From: JBOGXA01 sp050694175
Lineage (GTDB): Bacteria; Actinomycetota; CADDZG01; WHSQ01
Length of the DNA stretch: 64,000 nt
Assembly (NCBI GenBank): GCA_050694175.1
Contig: JBOGXA010000005.1
Coordinates: 104,347-168,346 of the forward strand
Direction of reading: 5' to 3'
The notes beneath the pieces were generated by a model. That model made no database searches, had not been told where the DNA came from, and worked only from the letters and a program-made list of their open reading frames with translations. Shown here one piece after another: positions 58,477 through 64,000 of this stretch. The stretch's first letter is position 1. Each line of letters opens with the position of its first letter. The translations under genes were made by a program, and so were the position numbers.

Positions 58477-59186
58477 TTTTTCCTCCTCGTCATGCGCGTT
58501 GCTTTCGGTGCCGCCATGGCCTCGCCAGCGCGGCCTTTTTCGGTTTCGCCAAGGAAGCCGCGCTCGCGTGCTTCCATGACGTAACGGGCAGCGGTAGATC
58601 GGGACTTGTAGAGCTGTTCAGCCACGAATCTCGTTGGGTGTTCTTTGGCGCCCAGAGCGGTCCGATAGAGGTGCGCCACCTTCTCGTAGTGCTCGTCCGG
58701 CAGTTGGGCGTTGGACGGCAACGGAGCCGCCCCTGGTGCCTCCAGCATCTCCGCGAAGTCGTCGAGCGTGGGCAGCCTTCGCTTCCGGCGTTGTCCTTCG
58801 ACCGGCTCATCGCTTGGGTGAATCACTGACCGGATGGCGAGGCTGATCAGCTCTCGTACCCGGACCTTGCGGAGTTTTTCCGAGGTGATCTCGACGACGG
58901 GGCCGGTGTACCTGCTCCTGACGCAGAGCACCTGGCACGACGGTCTTCCGTCCAGCAGCTCGAAGTCGAGGCGCACCTCATAGGGGTGTTCGGGCTCGTC
59001 GATGAGAACCTCGAAGCGTTCGGGAAGGAAGCGGCCGGACCCTTCGACGGGGTACTCGATGAAGTCGACGTCGGGCTTGTAGCGGGCGTCGATGCGAGTG
59101 CCGTCCTCCAGGTGATAGACGAGTGCGGACCAACCCTCGTAGTCGTCCGGCTGGACGACGTGCCGGGCCTTCGGTTTGCGCGCCAT
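58473..59186 (-). CDS. Element protein with C-terminal helix-turn-helix
   Basis: 237 aa, ATG with GAGGAGG. The N-terminal ~130 residues are unassigned beta-rich sequence. The C-terminal block ~165-225 (LPDEHYEKVAHLYRTALGA, RFVAEQLYKSRSTAARYVMEARERGFL) is a recurring HTH unit of actinobacterial mobile elements. Translationally coupled to integrase and divergent from the XRE gene, so probably part of the lysogeny or excision control. Confidence 0.7.
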   Translation of the reverse strand: MARKPKARHVVQPDDYEGWSALVYHLEDGTRIDARYKPDVDFIEYPVEGSGRFLPERFEVLIDEPEHPYEVRLDFELLDGRPSCQVLCVRSRYTGPVVEITSEKLRKVRVRELISLAIRSVIHPSDEPVEGQRRKRRLPTLDDFAEMLEAPGAAPLPSNAQLPDEHYEKVAHLYRTALGAKEHPTRFVAEQLYKSRSTAARYVMEARERGFLGETEKGRAGEAMAAPKATRMTRRKK

Positions 59187-59288
59187 TGACCTCCTCGGTA
59201 ATGAGCTGTCACACCTTTATTACGCTGACACCTAAGTCGGCATGATAGTTGCCTGGCAACGTTCTGGCAAGCCTCTATTATGTAAATC
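59187..59288. promoter_or_regulatory. Divergent switch region of the element
   Basis: 102 bases between the integrase-side operon and the XRE/Xis/replication operon. CTGGCAA occurs twice, at 59253 and 59264 (11-base spacing), just upstream of TATTAT (59276-59281), a good -10 for the plus operon, whose GTG start is only 8 bases further on. That would make the XRE transcript leaderless or nearly so. TGTCACACCT and TGACACCT repeats (59207-59234) lie on the other side. Confidence 0.6.
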
Positions 59289-59543
59289 GTGGGCACCGAG
59301 CTGGAGCTAGAGACAACCTTCGAGATGGCCCGTGATGTGGCCGGAGAGCTGGCGTGGGTGCGGCGCCTTTGTCGATCCGGTCAAGCCCGCGCCATTCGCG
59401 AAGCGCACCTGTCTCAAGTCGAAGCCGCCCTGTCTGTCGGCGTGTCGCCAGCAGCCCTGTCTCGTTGGGAGGCAGGGCTGCGGGTCCCCCAGGGCGAGGC
59501 CGCCGTCCGCTACGCCGCGCTGCTGAGGAGCCTGCTCGCATGA
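59289..59543 (+). CDS. XRE-type helix-turn-helix protein
   Basis: 84 aa, GTG start. HTH: LSQVEAALSVGVSPAALSRWEAGLRVPQGEAAVRYAALL. Likely a repressor or activator controlling the switch region just upstream. Its TGA overlaps the next start (ATGA). Confidence 0.82.
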   Translation: MGTELELETTFEMARDVAGELAWVRRLCRSGQARAIREAHLSQVEAALSVGVSPAALSRWEAGLRVPQGEAAVRYAALLRSLLA

Positions 59544-59749
59544 CCGTCGAGGAGCTTTTGAAGATGCCCGCCACCTTGGACATCCCGACGGCCGCCCACT
59601 TCCTCGGGATCAGCACGCGGCACGCCTACGAGCTGGTCGCCCGTGGCGAGTTCCCGGTGGAGGTGCTTCGGCTCGGTCGAGCGATCCGAGTCCCGACGGC
59701 TCGCCTCTGCAACGCTCTCGGCCTCGATGGTGCGGAGACTGCGAAGTGA
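59540..59749 (+). CDS. Excisionase-like (helix-turn-helix 17) protein
   Basis: 69 aa from ATG 59540. Winged HTH plan of Xis/MerR-like DNA-binding proteins: LDIPTAAHFLGISTRHAYELVARGEFPVEVLRLGRAIRVP. Directionality factor for the integrase is the most likely role. Overlaps both neighbours by four bases. Confidence 0.82.
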   Translation: MTVEELLKMPATLDIPTAAHFLGISTRHAYELVARGEFPVEVLRLGRAIRVPTARLCNALGLDGAETAK

Positions 59750-61479
59750 GCCCCACCTATCTATTCGACCCCGTCGAGCCGTTCCATCCCGCTCAACACT
59801 TCAGCGCCGACGCGGCCTATCTCGGCGTGCGCCTCGATGCTGAGGTGCCGGTCGGGAGGAACCGGACACGGCGCAAGCCCGTGCTCGTCTACGTGTCGAG
59901 CAAGCATGAGTTGATCGACGCCGAGGAGGATGAGCTGCTCAACCGAGGGTTGCGTTACGAGGGCGACGCATTCCCGATCCCACCTAAGCCGCGATGGTCG
60001 CCCGAGAACGTCCGCGCCTTTGTGGAGGACAAGCCAAAGCTGCTGCCGCCGGGGGATCTCTACCGGAGCATTCGGGCCGAGTTCGATAAGCGGGTCGAGT
60101 TCACCGATCAAACGGCCGCCGACATCTGCACGCTGTACGCCTTCGGCACGTACCTGCACCAGATGTTCGATGCGTTCCCCTACCTGTTCTTCACGGGCTC
60201 AAAAGCGACCGGCAAATCGAAGACAGGAAAGCTCATCGCGAGCTTGGCGTTCAACGGACGCGAGGCCGGTGCGCTCACCGGCGGCGCCCTGTATCTAGCG
60301 GTGCAGGGACATGCCTCAACGCTGTTGCTCGACGACCGTGAGGACATGACCGGGGAAGACGAGCGCGCAATCGACGCCATGCTCCGCAACGGTTACAAGC
60401 GGGACGGCTCGACGATGCGAGGCGATTGGCAGAACCAATCGGCGCGGGAGTTCTCTGTCTACTCACCCAAGATCATCACCGGCATCAAAGGTCTCGAAGA
60501 CCGCCTGTTGAGTCGCTGCATCGTTATCGAGATGCAACCTGCGGCCGACAAGGCCAAACGTCAAGCCTCGGAGGAGCCGGGCGCCGCGGTGTGGCAGACG
60601 CTCCGGGACGGCTTGTACCCGTGGGCGCTGACCGAGTTCGCCCGCGTCCGGAAGACCTACGAGGCCCTCCAACCCGAGGCCGTGAAACTCGCCGACCTGA
60701 GCGGCCGATCCTGGGAGTTGTGGCGGCCCTTGTTGTCGCTGGCCCTCTACTTCGAGTATCAGGCCGAGGCCGGAGTCGATGGACTCACCGAGCGCGTTGC
60801 CAACTTCGCCCGGTCGTCCTACGAGCGCTTCCTCGAATCGGAGCAGGACAGCCAGGAGGGCTACATGCTCGCCTATCTCTGGACGCTCAAGAAGCCTGGC
60901 GACACGTACATCGAGGTCCGCCCCAAGGACGTGCCAAACCCGTTCGAGGAGGCGACCGGCATCCGCATTAGCGCTTCCCAAGTGGGGAACCTGTTTCGGC
61001 GTTTCGGCTGGAGCAAGCACAAGTCGAGGTCAGAGGCGTCTGGCAGCAGGCGGTACACGATTCCGGTCGGGGCCGTCCAGGACGCGGCCCGGCGAAGAGC
61101 TATCACCCTGCCGGAATCAGAAGGCTCATCCACGAAACCTTTGACGAGGACTGACCCCCCTGACACGACTGACCCCCCTGACGACTCTGCGGGGGGGCCT
61201 GTTGCCGCTCAACAGACGCTCGACGACCCCAGCTCGAACGGTCAAGCCCCACAAGGATTCGGCGGACTTCACACACGATTCTGTCTGCTCGCCGTGCGCC
61301 AGGGGTGGCACCCCGACATGTCGCCCGAGGCTCAGAAGCAAGAGGCCACGAAGCTCGTCGAGGAGTTCGGGCTCGTGATCGCCGACGAGGCCATCGACCG
61401 AACCCTGGCCCTGCCGTCGGCGACTCTCGACGACCTCTGGCACAACGCCCGTTCGATCCAGGAGGGGGTGCCCGCGTGA
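59746..61479 (+). CDS. Element replication ATPase (DUF3631/DUF927-like primase-helicase region)
   Basis: 577 aa, GTG start. Walker A in FTGSKATGKSKTGKLIASL (about 150-168), Walker B in STLLLDDRED (about 193), a sensor-like Arg region GIKGLEDRLLSRCIVIEM (about 247-264). Downstream is a winged-helix-like segment (RISASQVGNLFRRFGWSKH), then a repeat-rich linker TDPPDTTDPPDD, whose DNA is itself CTGAC-rich, and a ~90-residue C-domain. The architecture resembles plasmid/ICE replication helicases. No primase catalytic domain is visible. Confidence 0.75.
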   Translation: MSPTYLFDPVEPFHPAQHFSADAAYLGVRLDAEVPVGRNRTRRKPVLVYVSSKHELIDAEEDELLNRGLRYEGDAFPIPPKPRWSPENVRAFVEDKPKLLPPGDLYRSIRAEFDKRVEFTDQTAADICTLYAFGTYLHQMFDAFPYLFFTGSKATGKSKTGKLIASLAFNGREAGALTGGALYLAVQGHASTLLLDDREDMTGEDERAIDAMLRNGYKRDGSTMRGDWQNQSAREFSVYSPKIITGIKGLEDRLLSRCIVIEMQPAADKAKRQASEEPGAAVWQTLRDGLYPWALTEFARVRKTYEALQPEAVKLADLSGRSWELWRPLLSLALYFEYQAEAGVDGLTERVANFARSSYERFLESEQDSQEGYMLAYLWTLKKPGDTYIEVRPKDVPNPFEEATGIRISASQVGNLFRRFGWSKHKSRSEASGSRRYTIPVGAVQDAARRRAITLPESEGSSTKPLTRTDPPDTTDPPDDSAGGPVAAQQTLDDPSSNGQAPQGFGGLHTRFCLLAVRQGWHPDMSPEAQKQEATKLVEEFGLVIADEAIDRTLALPSATLDDLWHNARSIQEGVPA

Positions 61480-61937
61480 CCGAGCTAGTCGAGGTTCAAG
61501 CAGACGTGCAGCGAGTGGGGCGTGTCTTCGAAGCACTTGTCCGCTGTCCGTTCTGCGGGCGAGAACATCGACATGCTGCCGGACCCGGAACCCTCACGCT
61601 CACCGAGGCGACCTGGGAAGCCTTCGGACCTCGGCTCGCCCATTGTGGGCGAGGGTCCTACAGGATCGCCCTCGTCGGCTCCACTCCTGACTCCCCGGCG
61701 CGCATCATCGTGCGCGACTGCGGCCACTTCTCGCTACTTGTGGAGGCTTGTCCAGAGTGCGGGCGGCGGCACGTTCTTTCCCGCTCCGAGATCGAACAGC
61801 ACCGAGGCGTGCCCATCTCCTCGCCCTACCAGCTGGGCGGCCCGGGGGTGCCCTGCCCGGACAACCCGGGGAGCGACTTCTATGCCATCGTCGATCCGGA
61901 ATCGTTGCCCGAACCACCGTCAGAGCTGTTCACCTAG
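61476..61937 (+). CDS. Cysteine-rich element protein
   Basis: 153 aa from GTG 61476, overlapping the preceding stop. CPFCGREHRH (about 28), HCGRGSY (about 56), DCGHFSLLVEACPECGRRH (about 80-98) and CPDN suggest two zinc-binding modules. No family recognised; mobile-element cargo or DNA-binding protein. Confidence 0.6.
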   Translation: MTELVEVQADVQRVGRVFEALVRCPFCGREHRHAAGPGTLTLTEATWEAFGPRLAHCGRGSYRIALVGSTPDSPARIIVRDCGHFSLLVEACPECGRRHVLSRSEIEQHRGVPISSPYQLGGPGVPCPDNPGSDFYAIVDPESLPEPPSELFT

Positions 61938-61952
61938 AAAGGAGAAGGAAGC

Positions 61953-62172
61953 ATGACCAGAAAGACCCAGCAAGAGATGGAGCTGCCCCGCCACGGCCGA
62001 GACCCTCGAAGGCAGACACCGGGAAGGGTGCCCGGCGTCGCCCTGGGAAGTAGAGCAGTACCCGCAGCAGCGCCCGGCCGATCAGGGCGGCGGTGTCTGC
62101 GTAATCACACGCTGCCGGAAGTGTGGCATCCATCTCGTTCTCAAGCCCGAAGGGACGGTGGTAGTCGAGTGA
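61953..62172 (+). pseudogene. Small zinc-ribbon gene interrupted by a frameshift
   Basis: ATG 61953 has a strong AAAGGAGAAGGA site and begins MTRKTQQEMELPRHGRDPRR. The family-like remainder is in another frame from about 62028: GCPASPWEVEQYPQQRPADQ ... CVITRCRKCGIHLVLKPEG, stopping at 62172 and overlapping the next GTG (GTGA). That frame has no start of its own. One extra base near 62022-62032 would explain it; programmed frameshifting is not excluded but no slippery site is visible. Confidence 0.65.
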
Positions 62173-62426
62173 CGGAGCGCCGACTCCAAGGTCTCCAGGG
62201 TGTGGTGACGAGCAACGCAACCGACAAGCATCGCCGCAAGCTCGAAGGAGTCGCCCGGACGTTCCAGCATGACGAGCGCTATGAGCGTTTGCTGACGCTC
62301 CGGGATGAAGACAGCGCGGCCTTCGAGCAGGTTCCTCGTCTCGTTCGGTGGTCGCTCGCGCACTACGAGACCGCACGCAAGGCCGCCATAGAGGTCGGCA
62401 CCTACAAGCCAGGAGGTGGATCATGA
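62169..62426 (+). CDS. Small helical element protein
   Basis: 85 aa from GTG 62169, coupled to the preceding stop. Mostly charged and helical (KHRRKLEGVARTFQHDERYERLL, FEQVPRLVRWSLAHYETARKAA). No family recognised. Its stop overlaps the next start. Confidence 0.6.
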   Translation: MTERRLQGLQGVVTSNATDKHRRKLEGVARTFQHDERYERLLTLRDEDSAAFEQVPRLVRWSLAHYETARKAAIEVGTYKPGGGS

Positions 62427-62974
62427 GCCGCGCAGTCACCGACCAACAACTCCATGATGCCGAACAGCGAGCGGAGAAGGCGGCGGCCGAGGCCGCCGAG
62501 GCAAATATCGAAGCTCAGACGATCCGCAGTCGCATCTGGGAGGGCCGCCGCAAGCGAGAGGAAACATGGGACCGAGCCTTCACCGCCCAGCTCGCAGACA
62601 AGGATCTCCGCCACGAACTGCACGCGGTCGAGGAGGATGCGCGTCAACGGATGCGGCAAGCAATCGTCGACGGCGACTTCAGCGCCGCCCTCAAGGCGTT
62701 CACGCAGGAGCGAGCCGCGAGGTGGCGTGCGATGCGACTCGCGGATGAAGGCAACGCAGCATCGACGCGCACCGGGGGCGACAGCGACCGATTCCATTCC
62801 GTCGCCTGGGTGGACCCGCGCTTCTACGAGGTCGTGCTCGATGTCGTCGAGGAGGTCGCCCAACAGCGCGCCGAAGACGAGATCGACGAGCTACAAGACC
62901 AACGCGACGAGTACGTGCGCGGTGAGCGCGTAGAGCTTCCGATGGGAGGTGGAACCGATGCCGCGTCGTCGTAG
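62423..62974 (+). CDS. Coiled-coil element protein
   Basis: 183 aa from ATG 62423 with AGGAGGT. The first ~60 residues are a strongly alanine/glutamate-rich coiled coil (LHDAEQRAEKAAAEAAEAN), followed by more charged helix and FHSVAWVDPRFYEVVLDVVEEV. No family recognised. Overlaps the next gene by 17 bases. Confidence 0.6.
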   Translation: MSRAVTDQQLHDAEQRAEKAAAEAAEANIEAQTIRSRIWEGRRKREETWDRAFTAQLADKDLRHELHAVEEDARQRMRQAIVDGDFSAALKAFTQERAARWRAMRLADEGNAASTRTGGDSDRFHSVAWVDPRFYEVVLDVVEEVAQQRAEDEIDELQDQRDEYVRGERVELPMGGGTDAASS

Positions 62975-63173
62975 ACGACGGCGCAACAGCTTCGGCGAGG
63001 TCGAGACCAAGGACGGGAGCATGACCCCGGAGCGCTTCGCGGAGAAGCGCGCCCAGAGCACCGATGATCCGCTGTCGTATGTCAGCGTGCCGAACCCCAA
63101 CCACGATCCGAACGACCCGCAAAGCCCTCGTGCCATCCTGGTGCCCACATCGAAGTACAAGCGGGACGCCTAG
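62958..63173 (+). CDS. Small basic element protein
   Basis: 71 aa from ATG 62958 with GGGAGG. Eight arginines in the first ten residues (MPRRRRRRRN), then polar sequence with SVPNPNHDPNDPQS. Nucleic-acid binding is plausible from charge alone. Ends directly before the next ATG. Confidence 0.55.
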   Translation: MPRRRRRRRNSFGEVETKDGSMTPERFAEKRAQSTDDPLSYVSVPNPNHDPNDPQSPRAILVPTSKYKRDA

Positions 63174-63773
63174 ATGCCACGCACTTGCACCGTTTGTCGC
63201 TCCGATCATCTGCCCGAGATCGACGATGCGCTTCTTCGGGGCGAAACGTTGCGACTCATAGCGGCGCGTTTCGACCTCTCTAGCTCGGCAGTCAAGCGGC
63301 ACAAGTCGGCACACCTTCCGGTCCAGAGTGCTGGGGACCGGGCAGAGGCCGCCAGGGTTGAGGCCGGGGAACCGACCCGCTTGGAGCAGGTGCAGCACCT
63401 TTTGACCGAGGCGCGCACGATCCTCACCGATGCGCGTGCTGCCGGTCGCCAGGAGACGGCGCTCAAGGCCATCGACCGAGCCACCAAACTCGTCGAGCTA
63501 GAGGCCAAGCTCCGCGGCGAGCTGCAAACCGGCAGCCAGATCGGAGTGGCCGTGCAGGTGAGCAACGGCCAGGTCCACACCTTGGAGCAGGACGCCCACG
63601 ACTTTGAGGAGGCTGCCCAGGTGCTGGAGTCCTTCTTATCCGGCTCGAACCCGCAGCTCCTCGCTCCTGCTGGTGGCTTGCCCGAGCCTGTCGAGGAGCC
63701 ACCCGTGGAGGCCGAGGTGGTCGAGCCGGAACCAACGCCGGACATCGAGATTTGCTGGCCTCACGAGGGCTGA
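63174..63773 (+). CDS. HTH protein with zinc-knuckle start, terminase-small-subunit-like
   Basis: 199 aa. CTVCRSDHLPEIDDALLRGETLRLIAARFDLSSSAVKRHKSAHLP is a recurrent N-terminal Cys-x-x-Cys plus HTH unit in actinobacterial phage/ICE proteins. A helical middle (VQHLLTEARTILTDARAAG, AIDRATKLVELEAKLRG) and an acidic Pro/Glu tail follow. Role in packaging or in host regulation not determined; no large terminase is in the window. Confidence 0.65.
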   Translation: MPRTCTVCRSDHLPEIDDALLRGETLRLIAARFDLSSSAVKRHKSAHLPVQSAGDRAEAARVEAGEPTRLEQVQHLLTEARTILTDARAAGRQETALKAIDRATKLVELEAKLRGELQTGSQIGVAVQVSNGQVHTLEQDAHDFEEAAQVLESFLSGSNPQLLAPAGGLPEPVEEPPVEAEVVEPEPTPDIEICWPHEG

Positions 63774-63793
63774 TCCGTTGTCTCCCCTCGGCT

Positions 63794-63847
63794 GCAAACG
63801 CCCAGGTCAGCGGGCCTTTTACTGGGGACCGCAAACAGGATGCAAAC
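63794..63847 (+). repeat. GCAAAC repeats near the right side of the visible element
   Basis: GCAAAC at 63794, 63831 and 63842; the last two are 11 bases apart, as at 56927/56938. They lie just after the final element gene and before the IS481 edge. Confidence 0.5.
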
Positions 63848-63874
63848 GCTCCAGCACTACCCCTGGCAGCGCAT

Positions 63875-64000
63875 TGTGAAGTCTCACCACCCGTGTCCCA
63901 TTCTGGCTCCGGTAGGTATGTCTCACAACCGCATCTTCCTCGGCTTGCCGTTGGGCTGAGCCAGCGCTCCGAACTCTTTCGATCGGTCGTGACGAGCACG
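63875..64000 (-). mobile_element. Edge of an IS481-family element (transposase C-terminus)
   Basis: On the minus strand, 64000-63923 encode the transposase tail RHDRSKEFGALAQPNGKPRK then MRL stop; the gene continues beyond the window. The terminal block (63875-63920: TGTGAAGTCTC ... ACCCGTGTCCC ... GGCTCCGGTAG) matches, reversed, the end at 32275-32318. The copy here appears intact as far as visible. Confidence 0.72.

Noticed and set aside
62700..63398. 232-codon minus-strand frame opposite the element genes
   Set aside because: Antisense to three coupled genes with ribosome sites; composition typical of shadow frames.
56770..64000. A second copy of the tRNA-Leu 3' end (attR)
   Set aside because: No repeat of the T-arm/acceptor sequence was found up to 64000, so the element's right end is presumably outside the window or hidden by the IS481 insertion.

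Overview
This is a GC-rich chromosomal segment of an actinomycete-type bacterium. The evidence is the gene set: recF-dciA-gyrB-gyrA beside a DUF3566 gene, crgA, and the cell-wall/signalling operon fhaA-fhaB-pstP-rodA-pbpA-pknA-pknB, all hallmarks of Actinomycetota near the replication origin. The small tail-like secreted protein at 12.9 kb and the distribution of the other genes suggest a deep-branching, probably uncultivated lineage (Thermoleophilia/Acidimicrobiia-like) rather than Streptomyces or Mycobacterium. That placement is inference.

Layout. 0-6.6 kb: end of recF, dciA, gyrB, gyrA, DUF3566. 6.6-10.2 kb: a complete OpuC-type osmoprotectant ABC transporter. 10.2-16.6 kb: DUF1684 protein, sigma factor with a membrane partner, a frameshifted secreted protein, an ester-cyclase relic, and a PAS-GGDEF-EAL enzyme. 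16.6-22 kb is a scar region: broken GH1 glucosidase, shredded integrase next to tRNA-Ile, thioredoxin, a broken extra copy of tRNA-Ala, META-domain lipoprotein, intact tRNA-Ala and a frameshifted transposase. 22.3-32 kb is a carboxylate (probably acetate) uptake and activation region: two sodium:solute symporters with small membrane partners, a LytS/LytT two-component system and divergent acetyl-CoA synthetase. 32-36 kb: IS481 relic, arsenate reductase, TetR, VOC protein, a MerB-like gene with an in-frame TGA, ectoine synthase and a NIPSNAP protein. 36-46 kb: desaturase with TetR regulator, membrane Ser/Thr kinase, SCP2 protein, Nudix-MBL fusion, SpoIIE-type phosphatase/kinase fusion, thiolase. 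46-56.7 kb: crgA, sortase E, trpG/pabA and the kinase/peptidoglycan operon. 56.8-63.9 kb: the left part of an integrated element at tRNA-Leu(CAG), with integrase, divergent regulators, Xis-like protein, replication ATPase and cargo-less small genes, ending in the edge of an IS481 element.

Most notable observation: the MerB-like gene at 34552-35229 has an in-frame TGA where MerB has its second catalytic cysteine. The downstream reading frame is intact and family-like. A seven-pair hairpin with a GGUC apical loop follows the TGA at nearly the same distance as in the E. coli fdhF selenocysteine element. It is a strong candidate for a selenocysteine-containing organometal lyase-like enzyme. Several genes are too short for routine calling (22315-22476, 22833-22913, 36154-36312, 47244-47360) but have good ribosome binding sites and neighbours.

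Functional themes: osmotic adaptation (OpuC, lone EctC), acetate/fatty-acid metabolism (Acs, symporters, thiolase, desaturase, SCP2, Nudix CoA-type hydrolase), Ser/Thr phosphorylation control of wall growth (PknA/PknB/PstP/FhaA/FhaB with RodA/PbpA/CrgA), and metal/metalloid detoxification (ArsC, MerB-like).
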